Assembly (NCBI GenBank): GCA_004524595.1
Contig: SDOA01000074.1
Span: 1 to 20,651 of the forward strand
Reading direction: 5' to 3'
DNA: 20,651 nt
From: Candidatus Thorarchaeota archaeon
Lineage (GTDB): Archaea > Asgardarchaeota > Thorarchaeia > Thorarchaeales > Thorarchaeaceae
This document shows positions 1-6,808 of this stretch, piece after piece (position 1 is the first letter of the stretch; each line of letters opens with the position of its first letter). The notes below the pieces were generated by a model. That model worked only from the letters and a program-made list of their open reading frames with translations, was not told where the DNA came from and searched no databases. The translations under genes were made by a program, and so were the position numbers.

Positions 1-20
1 GTGTAATAACCATTAAAAGG

Positions 21-485
21 ATGAAGTTGAATATGGGAGAGGAGTCGTCAACAACAAAGATTGAACCGGAGTTAAGAGGGAATACTCTTCGCGTTTATTG
101 GTATATGCTTACACAAAATGAATCAGTTGGTGTTAGGGAGGTCCAAAGAGCACTTGATATGTCAAGTCCATCAGTTGCAAGTCACCATTTGACTAAACTG
201 GTTTCTCTGGACTTAGTTGAACAACTTTCTGATAACACGTATAGAGTAAAACAAGTAGTAAAAGTTGGCGTCCTTAGAAATTTTATCGAATTTCGTGGTA
301 GATTTCTGCCAAGATACACTTTCGTTGCAATATTCTTTACATCATATACACTGGCTTATCTTTTTCTATGTCTAATTGCGCCTCCAAACATCTTTGATAG
401 ATACGTTGCTCTAGCAATAGGAGTAACGGGTTCTCTATTTGCTTGGTGGGAAAGTATTCACTTATGGAAATTGAAACTTGAATAA
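21..485 (+). CDS. Membrane-anchored winged-helix transcriptional regulator (ArsR/MarR-like)
   Basis: A 154-residue protein with an N-terminal winged-helix DNA-binding domain and a membrane tail. Residues about 18-80 carry the winged helix: 'VGVREVQRALDMSSPSVASH' reads as helix-turn-helix with a recognition helix, followed by a 'LVEQLSDNTYRVKQ' wing. Two hydrophobic segments (about 98-119 and 127-147) follow. It probably binds DNA at the inner face of the membrane and responds to a membrane or envelope signal; the ligand is unknown. The start is uncertain: AAAAGG abuts the ATG at 21, while an in-frame ATG at 33 lies 12 bases after the same purine run. No partner gene is evident. It may regulate itself or the GNAT gene, since a 10-base palindrome lies just downstream. 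The domain call is firm; the function is inferred. Confidence 0.75.
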   Translation: MKLNMGEESSTTKIEPELRGNTLRVYWYMLTQNESVGVREVQRALDMSSPSVASHHLTKLVSLDLVEQLSDNTYRVKQVVKVGVLRNFIEFRGRFLPRYTFVAIFFTSYTLAYLFLCLIAPPNIFDRYVALAIGVTGSLFAWWESIHLWKLKLE

Positions 486-493
486 CAACTGCA

Positions 494-503
494 GGTCATG
501 ACC
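494..503. promoter_or_regulatory. Perfect palindrome GGTCATGACC upstream of the GNAT gene
   Basis: A 10-base perfect inverted repeat in the 81-base gap between the winged-helix gene and the acetyltransferase gene. Its core GTCATGAC recurs at 5094-5101, in the leader of the REC-GAF gene, and was not noticed in coding sequence. It could be an operator half-site pair, but the role is inferred only. Confidence 0.3.
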
Positions 504-566
504 CATCAAAACAAATCTTGCACATAATTCTTAACCACATCTTGATTCTACAATAACGAGTTCAGA

Positions 567-1427
567 ATGTCGAAGAAGAAAGTGCTTAAAATTCGGGCTC
601 CAAAATTTGAGGAACGAGACGAGTTCTATCGAATATACAAAACAGGACTTCCTGGAGTTGATGAAATTTCGTTCAAGAGATTTAGGGAATGGTGGGACAA
701 GAGTCATGAGAAGGGAGAACAAGAAAAACTGTGGCGAGTTGCACTTGTGGATGACTCCATTATCGCTGTAGTTATCAATTTGGTTAATAAAGAACTCAAT
801 TGGGGATTTGTTTGGGAACTAGCAGTTCATCCGGATTTTCGAAATCATGGCATAGGTACTAAGCTCATTCAAGAGTCAGAGAAATTACTTATCAACCACA
901 GTCCAGAGATCGATGATTTTGCTATCGGTGTAAAGACGAACAATCTTGAGGCACTCTCACTCTATGAAAAGTTAGGTTATGGTATTAGATTTCTTGAACT
1001 CCATCTAAAAGGTAAGAAATGGACACCTGATGGTAATTCGCAATTGAAGTTCGAAGCGGCTTCTGTAGACAAAATCCAGGACCTTGTGAAATTAACACCT
1101 GATGCATACTGGGGGACACAAGACAAAGAGAGATGGAAGGAGATAATCAAACCTGAAGATAAGATGTTCTTCAACGAGAAAAATCAATTTGTGGGATATA
1201 TGAGGATTACAAAGCAGAAGAAGAAAATACCTTATTCAGATATTGAATTTAGCATTAAACCAGGACACGGCGGTCAAGTATTAGATGCGAGTATGAAATT
1301 CATTGAAACCGATTTCATAGAGTTATGGGTACAAGATAATCACCAAGACATTTTGGATATGTTGTATAAGAAAGGATTCAAACGTATTGAATCAGAATTC
1401 CTCCTGAGGAAATCAATCACATCTTAA
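567..1427 (+). CDS. GNAT-family N-acetyltransferase with degenerate second GNAT-like half
   Basis: A 286-residue protein. Residues 1-148 form a typical GNAT domain that would transfer an acetyl group from acetyl-CoA to an amine. The acetyl-CoA loop is visible as 'VHPDFRNHGIGTKLI' (87-101, R-x-x-G-x-G at 92-97). The motif-B region 'NNLEALSLYEKLGY' is at 125-138. The remaining 140 residues end in 'DNHQDILDMLYKKGF', which mimics motif B, while the pyrophosphate-binding loop is reduced to 'PGHGGQVLD' (232-240). The protein therefore looks like a tandem GNAT with one working and one decayed site. The substrate is unknown. The ATG at 567 has no clear Shine-Dalgarno. Bases 1428-1434, just after the stop, form the ribosome site of the next small reading frame, so the genes are probably co-transcribed. 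Confidence 0.85.
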   Translation: MSKKKVLKIRAPKFEERDEFYRIYKTGLPGVDEISFKRFREWWDKSHEKGEQEKLWRVALVDDSIIAVVINLVNKELNWGFVWELAVHPDFRNHGIGTKLIQESEKLLINHSPEIDDFAIGVKTNNLEALSLYEKLGYGIRFLELHLKGKKWTPDGNSQLKFEAASVDKIQDLVKLTPDAYWGTQDKERWKEIIKPEDKMFFNEKNQFVGYMRITKQKKKIPYSDIEFSIKPGHGGQVLDASMKFIETDFIELWVQDNHQDILDMLYKKGFKRIESEFLLRKSITS

Positions 1428-1440
1428 GAAGGGATAATTC

Positions 1441-1631
1441 GTGCCATTCAATGAAATCCCGATGTTATTCGTCCTATCTTTTCTATATACGACAATTGTG
1501 AATATGAATCAGCCACGATCTTTGCAAGGAAAGAACTATTGCAGGCACTTGATTCGGAATATTCATCTAGTTTTGTGGATGATAATTCTCAATCAGATAG
1601 AATTGGATTACGCGGAGTTGAGAAGGATTGA
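1441..1631 (+). pseudogene. Small gene with apparent -1 frameshift, overlapping the glycosylase start
   Basis: A well-placed ribosome site, GAAGGGA (1428-1434), lies six bases before a GTG at 1441. The GTG frame reads on to 1647 as a 68-residue, unconvincing product. Another frame is open from 1455 to a TGA at 1629-1631, has natural composition (for example 'ESATIFARKELLQALDSEYS') and codon use like its neighbours, but has no ATG. Joining the two with a -1 shift at ATC-CCG (about 1456-1460), as if one C were missing from the CCC run, gives one acidic protein of about 62 residues. Its stop overlaps the glycosylase TTG as TTGA, a typical translational-coupling overlap. Explanations are an assembly indel, a real frameshift, or a decaying gene. 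No family was recognised. Confidence 0.4.
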
Positions 1632-2470
1632 GTGTAGAGCTACCTGAAGCTCAAATTCTTGCTGAACAAATGAGTCAGACTTTAATTGAGAAGAAGATCA
1701 AGTCGTGTGATATTCAGGATTCAGAAAAGCTGCAGAAAATAGGATTCATGAATAAAAAGAGTACTGACTACGATAGACTTATCGGTTGCAGGATCCAAGC
1801 GATCTCACAACGAGGTAATACAATACGAATTCATATGAACAAGAAGATGAATCTGGTACTTTGTCCAGATTATGGTGCGAGTATTCTCTATCATCAGAGT
1901 GGGGAAAAACTACCTAAGAAATATCATTTCAAGACAAGCTTTACTGATGGAACATTCTTCACAATTAGACAGACTGGTATGGGTCTAGTCTATGTTACTT
2001 CAGATGATGAAGTAGATAATCTCTATGTAATAAAACGGGATTTCTCAGATGTACCATCACCAGTGGGAGAACATGACTTCACTCAAGAGCGATTTTCAGA
2101 ACTTTTAGATAAGAAACATCAGAACATCAAGGCTGCGCTAGTAGGTAAGACTGCAGTGGTTGTGGGATTGAGCAATGCAGCATTCCAAGAGATAATCTAC
2201 AAGGCGGGTATCCACCCGAAGAGAAATACCTCGACTTTTTCTGAAGATGATAAACGAAATGTCTTTGATGCAATGAAACAGGTCCTTAATGCGCGAGTAT
2301 GCGCAGGTGGCAAAGATAATTGGCAAAACCTCTATGGAGAATCCGGTCGACACATTCCGTTTATGGGTCCGAATATGAAGGATAAAAAATGTTCACAATG
2401 TGGAGCTGGAATTGAGAAGGTATCTCATGGAGGAGGACAAGTCTATTTCTGTCCTCATTGTCAAAGATGA
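1628..2470 (+). CDS. Atypical Fpg/Nei-family DNA glycosylase (endonuclease VIII-like)
   Basis: A 280-residue base-excision repair protein of the Fpg/Nei fold. The start is TTG at 1628; an in-frame stop at 1619 excludes earlier starts, and GGAG (1614-1617) lies 10 bases upstream. The N-terminus 'SVELPEAQ' matches the family's PELPEVE, with Glu kept but the usual catalytic Pro2 replaced (Met-Ser-Val-Glu). The helix-two-turn-helix is at about 165-198 ('GLSNAAFQEIIYKAGIHPKR'). A C-terminal zinc finger has Cys255, Cys258, Cys275 and Cys278. The Arg that normally precedes the third Cys ('R-x-T-F-x-C') is Gly here. Bacteria have a known divergent clade beginning I-E-L-P-E-A (from memory), and this appears to be an archaeal relative. 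Membership of the fold is firm. Glycosylase activity is doubtful, because the Schiff-base nucleophile is absent. It overlaps the upstream small frame by three bases. Confidence 0.85.
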   Translation: MSVELPEAQILAEQMSQTLIEKKIKSCDIQDSEKLQKIGFMNKKSTDYDRLIGCRIQAISQRGNTIRIHMNKKMNLVLCPDYGASILYHQSGEKLPKKYHFKTSFTDGTFFTIRQTGMGLVYVTSDDEVDNLYVIKRDFSDVPSPVGEHDFTQERFSELLDKKHQNIKAALVGKTAVVVGLSNAAFQEIIYKAGIHPKRNTSTFSEDDKRNVFDAMKQVLNARVCAGGKDNWQNLYGESGRHIPFMGPNMKDKKCSQCGAGIEKVSHGGGQVYFCPHCQR

Positions 2471-2535
2471 ATCATACTTTTTCAAAAACAAGAGCTATTT
2501 CAATATAGCATCATTGTAGACAGAACAACAATAAA

Positions 2536-2550
2536 GATATAGCTATAATC
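2536..2550 (+). promoter_or_regulatory. TATA-like promoter of the membrane kinase gene, leaderless spacing
   Basis: GATATAGCTATAATC is centred about 25 bases before the ATG at 2571, and no Shine-Dalgarno precedes that ATG. This spacing fits archaeal leaderless transcription starting at or next to the start codon. The 100-base gap after the glycosylase also holds a T-run at about 2478-2482 that could end the upstream transcript. Confidence 0.45.
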
Positions 2551-2570
2551 ATCCTTCAGAAACGTCGAAA

Positions 2571-3311
2571 ATGGTAGATCTGGTCATTGGGGAGCTAACC
2601 CCTATAGATGTTGGAATGGCAATCACAACAGGAGTCATTGTTTCATTCGTTCTCACTACGGCATACTATATGTCAATTTCAGGTACTCCAAAATGGAAAC
2701 CACGAAAACTTGTTCACATATGCATGGGCTCTGTAGTTGGTCTGACTCTTGTAGGTTATTCCAATCTAAGTGGTCCTGCGTTCGCGCTTGGTATCTTTCT
2801 TTTCATTTTGTTCTATGCATGGGCACATAAAAGCGAGCTTGTCTGGGACCTGCTTCTAGCAGGTAGTCGAGAGGGAGAATCAAGGTCAACAACTTTCCTT
2901 GCAGGATTTATGGGGATGGTATCATTTGGAGTTGTCTTTCTAGTCTTTTATTCAAGACCGGAAATATTTGTGGCAGCTATTCTCGCTGTAGCGTGGGGTG
3001 ATGGCGCAGGAGAAGTCATAGGCAGACCTTATGGAGGAAAAATCTTCAGCCAAAAATATCATAATAAATCCGTTGAGGGGACTGTTGCTGTTTTCATATT
3101 CACAGCATTGGCTATAGTTGTGTCTTTGTTTGCATATTCAAAGGATACGTGCATTATCTGCCTTGTGCCACAGATATTGTTAATTTCACTATTTGTGACT
3201 GCTGCAGAAGTACTCAGTATTGGATGGACTGATAATTTCCTGATTCCAATGTTCACGGCTATATCGATGTGGATGATACTGTTTCCTAATATTGTTCTAT
3301 TTCCAATATAG
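2571..3311 (+). CDS. Integral membrane CTP-dependent prenol/lipid kinase (dolichol/phytol kinase family)
   Basis: A 246-residue polytopic protein with about seven hydrophobic segments. The family motifs are present: 'RKLVH' (45-49) after the first helix, 'AWGDGAGEVIGRPYGG' (141-156), a conserved 'KSVEG' (166-170) and 'TDNFLIP' (220-226). These match the SEC59/DGK1/VTE5 group, which phosphorylates prenols, phytol or diacylglycerol with CTP and resembles CDP-diglyceride synthases. In an archaeon the likely substrates are geranylgeraniol or dolichol, for lipid recycling or for the lipid carrier of N-glycosylation; this is inferred. The second would fit the sequon-rich surface proteins elsewhere in the window. 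The gene converges on the SRPBCC gene with only 8 bases between the stops. The family assignment is confident; the substrate is not. Confidence 0.85.
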   Translation: MVDLVIGELTPIDVGMAITTGVIVSFVLTTAYYMSISGTPKWKPRKLVHICMGSVVGLTLVGYSNLSGPAFALGIFLFILFYAWAHKSELVWDLLLAGSREGESRSTTFLAGFMGMVSFGVVFLVFYSRPEIFVAAILAVAWGDGAGEVIGRPYGGKIFSQKYHNKSVEGTVAVFIFTALAIVVSLFAYSKDTCIICLVPQILLISLFVTAAEVLSIGWTDNFLIPMFTAISMWMILFPNIVLFPI

Positions 3312-3319
3312 ATGAAGAA

Positions 3320-4222
3320 TTAACCCCAATCACTGATTCGTTCTATGCCAGATTCGCCAAGCTCACAGACTAATTTCAGCTCTGCCAGAATGCCAGACCA
3401 ACCTATATCATAACCCAATATTGCTTCTGGGCTTCGGAATCCATAATGATGTAGAGTGACAAGGGTGTGGTCATTAACTTCTTCAAATCTGACATTGACT
3501 ATGGTCTCAGGTTCATCGCCATGGACCCACGAGAACTCTAATTCTTTGTCAGGTTCCATCTTTTTGAATACAACAGGACCTTGTCCCTCACTCCACCAAG
3601 TATAGATTCCTGCATATTGCCTATCAACCTTAGGGCGCTCCGCACGAATAAAATGCTTGAGTTTTTCAGGATTTGTCCAGACATCAAAAGGAAGTGACGG
3701 TGGAGTCTTGCAGACTACACTAAGACGCACATCAATTGGATCATATCGTGTGATACGAAGAGGATGATAGTTTGTGTAATTAAAACGAAGAGCTGGACCA
3801 CCTAACTCAACTGCAGATTTGAAGTTAGCAAGAAGTAGATTCCAGTGCTCTGGCAAATGATAGTTCCTTGCAGATACAGGAACAGCACCATGATTTACCT
3901 GAATCATTGTACCAGGACCAATAGGATTGAATCGAATGACGAGCAGAGTATCTACGCCCATTATACGCCAGCTGAGTAAGAGTACTTTCTTTTCCTTGAC
4001 TTCTTTTATTTCCCAATAATTTGCTATCTCAGGAGTGGTAGGAGCATGTGGCCCAAGAAAGCGTATAGAGCCTCCAACACGAATATCGGCGCTAATCTCA
4101 TCTCCTAACCATAACAACATCATGATAGGGTCAAGAAAATCCTCCCAAACCTCATCTAATGGTTTAGAGATGCGAATTTGCAAATGAATTACTGGAAGAA
4201 CTTCTTCTTTTGGTTCTGCCAT
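3320..4222 (-). CDS. Tandem SRPBCC/AHSA1-type domain protein
   Basis: A 300-residue soluble protein with two AHSA1-like (Aha1 C-terminal/START-like) domains. The first spans about residues 10-150 ('ISKPLDEVWEDFLDPIMMLL', then 'ADIRVGGSIRF', then a 'WNLLLANFKSAVE' C-terminal helix). The second spans about 163-295 ('PFDVWTNPEKLKHFIRAE', then 'VNVRFEEVNDHTLVTLHHYGF', then 'GWSGILAELKLVCELG'). These hydrophobic-cavity folds bind small ligands or act as Hsp90 co-chaperones; which applies here cannot be told. Two fused copies are less common than single ones. The start is well set: AGGAGG at 4228-4233 lies five bases before the ATG. It is preceded by its own TATA-like box and, further upstream, by a terminator hairpin, so it is probably transcribed alone. 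Confidence 0.8.
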   Translation of the reverse strand: MAEPKEEVLPVIHLQIRISKPLDEVWEDFLDPIMMLLWLGDEISADIRVGGSIRFLGPHAPTTPEIANYWEIKEVKEKKVLLLSWRIMGVDTLLVIRFNPIGPGTMIQVNHGAVPVSARNYHLPEHWNLLLANFKSAVELGGPALRFNYTNYHPLRITRYDPIDVRLSVVCKTPPSLPFDVWTNPEKLKHFIRAERPKVDRQYAGIYTWWSEGQGPVVFKKMEPDKELEFSWVHGDEPETIVNVRFEEVNDHTLVTLHHYGFRSPEAILGYDIGWSGILAELKLVCELGESGIERISDWG

Positions 4223-4280
4223 TCAATCCTCCTCGTATTATTTCCTTACGCGTATACCCTTATCTTTCTGATGGTACTAC

Positions 4281-4290
4281 AAAACATAAA
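4281..4290 (-). promoter_or_regulatory. TATA-like box for the SRPBCC gene
   Basis: On the minus strand this reads TTTATGTTTT. A start about 25 bases downstream (near 4260) would leave a leader of about 38 bases containing the AGGAGG ribosome site at 4228-4233. Supported by position and composition only. Confidence 0.4.
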
Positions 4291-4307
4291 CGTAGTCATT
4301 ATGAAAA

Positions 4308-4329
4308 GAGTGGGTTCAGTGACCCACTC
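4308..4329 (-). terminator. Hairpin terminator after the membrane/zinc-ribbon gene
   Basis: GAGTGGGT and ACCCACTC form a perfect 8-base stem with a 6-base loop, ten bases past the stop of the gene at 4339. Read on the minus strand the stem is followed directly by TTTT, as in an intrinsic terminator. It separates this gene from the SRPBCC gene on the same strand. Confidence 0.55.
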
Positions 4330-4338
4330 AAAATATGG

Positions 4339-5007
4339 TTATAGATCAGCCTGACAATTTTGACACTTGCCTACTCCCTGCTCAGTCTTTGCCCCACAGT
4401 ACGGACAAATGACAAGAACCTTGACTACTTCTCGCTCTCTGGTCATGGACGAAGTGTAGGCTGTCGAGGAAGGCCCAGAACGAACAAATGTATCTCCTGT
4501 CATATTACCACTTAGTTGACGTTGACCAATTGCATCATAGATTGTATCTCTGACAAGTGGTTCGTCTAAACCAGTTATTTTACTTATTTCTGAAATAGTA
4601 ATTCTCTCATGAGCATTTGCTACACCTATAATTTTAGATCGTATGCTCTTTCCGCCTTGCAAACAGATACATGGCCAGATTAAGAAGACTAAGACGATAA
4701 ATATTGACCCACCTATAGAAATTAGGCCAGCCATTTCTCCTCCAAAGATGCCAACGATAGCAAGGATACTTCCAAAAATCATAATGATTCCAAGATATTT
4801 TGCTTGAGTTGATTCTGATACATTCTTAGAGAAAATAGCAGTCAATAGAAAGAGCACACCCACAACCAAGATTATAGGACCAGTTATTGCATACATCTCT
4901 TCCCATTCGTCGTTTATGGTACTCCCAAAGAACGCCATCAAAGCACCAGCGATGATTACCACAAATGAACCAAGTGTAAAGAGATTCTTCATTATCTTAG
5001 CTGACAT
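4339..5007 (-). CDS. Four-helix membrane protein with winged-helix and zinc-ribbon tail
   Basis: About 222 residues from the ATG at 5007. An in-frame TTG at 5016 would add three residues and an ATG at 4992 is also possible; no ribosome site favours one. Four hydrophobic helices (about residues 8-27, 41-60, 70-89, 94-114) are followed by a winged-helix-like segment, 'ITISEISKITGLDEPLVRDT' (about 136-155), with a 'GDTFVRS' wing. A low-complexity Ser/Thr linker leads to a C-terminal zinc ribbon with two Cys-x2-Cys pairs (Cys201/204 and Cys215/218). The tail probably faces the cytoplasm and may bind nucleic acid or protein. The same order of parts occurs in the unrelated-looking gene at 12351-13064. 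No named family was recognised, so the function is unknown. Confidence 0.7.
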   Translation of the reverse strand: MSAKIMKNLFTLGSFVVIIAGALMAFFGSTINDEWEEMYAITGPIILVVGVLFLLTAIFSKNVSESTQAKYLGIIMIFGSILAIVGIFGGEMAGLISIGGSIFIVLVFLIWPCICLQGGKSIRSKIIGVANAHERITISEISKITGLDEPLVRDTIYDAIGQRQLSGNMTGDTFVRSGPSSTAYTSSMTREREVVKVLVICPYCGAKTEQGVGKCQNCQADL

Positions 5008-5061
5008 AAGAGTCAAACAACATATCGACCTATTTTAGATTTCTGATTTCATTGTTTAGGA

Positions 5062-5102
5062 GATTATAATGCATCGAACAGAAGGTGGACTGTGTCATGA
5101 CA
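5062..5102 (+). promoter_or_regulatory. Putative promoter and palindromic operator of the REC-GAF gene
   Basis: A TATA-like GATTATAAT (5062-5070) is followed about 25 bases later by the perfect palindrome TGTCATGACA (5093-5102), where transcription would begin. Binding there would block initiation, so it is a candidate operator. The core GTCATGAC is shared with the palindrome at 494-503. The role is inferred from position. Confidence 0.35.
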
Positions 5103-5171
5103 ACTGTAATATCCAAGGTTGTACTCTATTAAGAGCGGATAGTCATACTCTGAGTGTGAGGTGGAGAGCAA

Positions 5172-6164
5172 TTGAAGATTCGAATTCTGGTAATAGATGA
5201 TGACGAAGACCTCTTGTTTCTAGCAGAGAAATTCCTAACAAAGCAGGACGATAGATTTGAACTTGTATCTGCAAATACAGACCAAGAGGCTTTGCAAATT
5301 CTTGAGGAGGAGAAGTTCGATGCCATCGTCTGCGATCATTATCTTGGTCCACATGGAATGACAGGACTTGATTTATTGGAATGGATTCGTGACAGTCATC
5401 CAAATATCCCTTTTATCATATTTACTGGACGAAGCCAAGAATCAGTTGCAATTAGAGCTTTGAATCTTGGGGCAGACTTTTACTTGAAGAAGGGGTCTCA
5501 AGATATTAAGGAATTATTCTCCCAGATCGCTCTTAGAATAAGAACAGAAGTAGAATCTAGGAGAACCGAGGAGGCTCTTGAAACAGCATATAATGAACTT
5601 GAGAGAAGAGTAAAAGAAAGGACAAATGAATTGGAAGAGATGAATAGACAACTACTCCATGAGATAAGCGAGCGGCAAAAGGTTGAGGATGCACTTAGAT
5701 TGCAGAGGGACCTTGGAAATACACTTTGTCGAACAAATAATCTGACAGAGGCTCTTGATCACATTCTAAAAGCATCTGTTCATCTTGATGGTGTGGATTG
5801 TGGTGGTGTCTATATAGTAGATTCTAAGACAGGAAAATTCGATTTATCAACAAGCACAGGGATTTCAGCTCATTTTCTTAAGGCATTCTCAGGTAACAAG
5901 GGAGCTGGAGCAATTGTAGAACCACTATATCTCAGTGCTTCAGACATTGTAAACTCAAAAAATATTGACAATGAATACAAAGATCTAACTGCTGTAGCAA
6001 TTATACCTGTTTTATTCAACGAAACTCCAAAAGCCATTCTAAGCTTAGCCTCACACACATATGATGAGATTCCAACTCGAGATAGACACACACTTGAGGC
6101 CATTGCGGTTCAGATTGGTGCATATATGACACGTTTAGAAATGGAAAACGCGAAAATTACATGA
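5172..6164 (+). CDS. Orphan response regulator: REC receiver, coiled coil, GAF domain
   Basis: A 330-residue cytoplasmic signalling protein. The receiver domain (1-122) has the acidic pocket Asp9/Asp10, phospho-acceptor Asp55, switch Thr85 and Lys106 in 'FYLKKG', so it should be phosphorylated by a histidine kinase. A charged coiled coil (about 126-175, 'RRVKERTNELEEMNRQLLHE') links to a GAF ligand-binding domain (about 177-322). There is no DNA-binding, kinase or enzymatic output, so the output must be through a partner or a change in oligomer. The start is TTG at 5172, five bases after GGAG (5163-5166). The REC domain is a paralogue of the one at the head of the hybrid kinase encoded at 8746-11307. 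The kinase at 6920-8737, which has no receiver, is a plausible phosphate donor (inference). Confidence 0.85.
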   Translation: MKIRILVIDDDEDLLFLAEKFLTKQDDRFELVSANTDQEALQILEEEKFDAIVCDHYLGPHGMTGLDLLEWIRDSHPNIPFIIFTGRSQESVAIRALNLGADFYLKKGSQDIKELFSQIALRIRTEVESRRTEEALETAYNELERRVKERTNELEEMNRQLLHEISERQKVEDALRLQRDLGNTLCRTNNLTEALDHILKASVHLDGVDCGGVYIVDSKTGKFDLSTSTGISAHFLKAFSGNKGAGAIVEPLYLSASDIVNSKNIDNEYKDLTAVAIIPVLFNETPKAILSLASHTYDEIPTRDRHTLEAIAVQIGAYMTRLEMENAKIT

Positions 6165-6175
6165 GAGAAATCTCA

Positions 6176-6241
6176 ACAATAATCATATATGCTTAAGAAG
6201 AATTAGAAAAAAGGGAACAAGACATAGTACGCTATTATTGT
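6176..6241 (+). promoter_or_regulatory. Promoter region of the GbsR-like gene with TATATGC motif
   Basis: This 86-base gap carries a TATA-like element CATATATGC (6184-6192), whose TATATGC recurs twice as an inverted pair in front of the kinase gene. An 8-base AT-rich inverted repeat (ACAATAAT at 6176-6183, ATTATTGT at 6234-6241) flanks the interval and may be chance. No Shine-Dalgarno precedes the ATG at 6251. Confidence 0.3.
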
Positions 6242-6250
6242 AAATACCAC

Positions 6251-6760
6251 ATGGGAGTCACCTGGATGATTGAACAGAACGGATTAATCAAAGGACCAAT
6301 GTTAAGATTATTTGAAAGAATCGCACGGTGGATTGGCTTATCTCCTAATGCAGGTCCAGTTTTAGCAGCACTATTCATTGAATATAATAATTCAAGAGAA
6401 AGATTGAGTTCAGATGATATATGCCATATCACAGGATACTCAAGAGCAAACGCAGGATTAATAATATCACAATTAGAAGCTCTTGGAATAATTGATGGTC
6501 AAAGAGACTACGACCAGACAGGCCGCGGGAGAAAGAGAGTGCTATACACAGTAAATGGGACCTTCGCAACGATCTTCGAGCTAGGAATCATTAGTATTCA
6601 AGACCGACTCAATGCAATGCTAAAAGACCTTGATGCAATTAGTGACCTTGATTCTGGGCCAAAGACTTCATTCGCTAGATTGCTCAAAGAGATTAGAAAG
6701 ACGATTGAGAACTGGAAAGAAGAACTGCGCACAGAATCTCAGAGCATTACTTTAAAATAG
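6251..6760 (+). CDS. GbsR/MarR-type winged-helix transcriptional regulator
   Basis: A 169-residue helical DNA-binding protein. The N-terminal helix 'MLRLFERIARWIGLSPNAG' (about 17-35) and the following winged helix (about 36-100) match the GbsR/MarR pattern: 'LSSDDICHITGYSRANAGLI' is the helix-turn-helix and 'GRGRKRVLYTV' the basic wing. The C-terminal helices (110-160) should dimerise. Relatives repress osmolyte or transport genes; here the target is unknown. An in-frame ATG at 6266 is an alternative start and neither has a ribosome site. The gene lies between the REC-GAF gene and the PAS kinase gene on the same strand. It is the only evident DNA-binding protein in the signalling island and may regulate itself and the kinase through the TATATGC motifs. 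Confidence 0.8.
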   Translation: MGVTWMIEQNGLIKGPMLRLFERIARWIGLSPNAGPVLAALFIEYNNSRERLSSDDICHITGYSRANAGLIISQLEALGIIDGQRDYDQTGRGRKRVLYTVNGTFATIFELGIISIQDRLNAMLKDLDAISDLDSGPKTSFARLLKEIRKTIENWKEELRTESQSITLK

Positions 6761-6808
6761 TAACACTGTCATCTTGATGATTTCGCATCCCTTAGACAGA
6801 TTAGAACA

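Noticed and set aside
5071..5202. Small 43-codon frame with Cys/His residues in the REC-GAF leader
   Set aside because: It overlaps the REC-GAF start in another frame, has no ribosome site, and its composition is not protein-like beyond a few Cys.
6176..6241. ACAATAAT/ATTATTGT inverted repeat as a firm operator
   Set aside because: AT-rich 8-base arms 50 bases apart arise by chance too easily; kept only as a note in the promoter entry.
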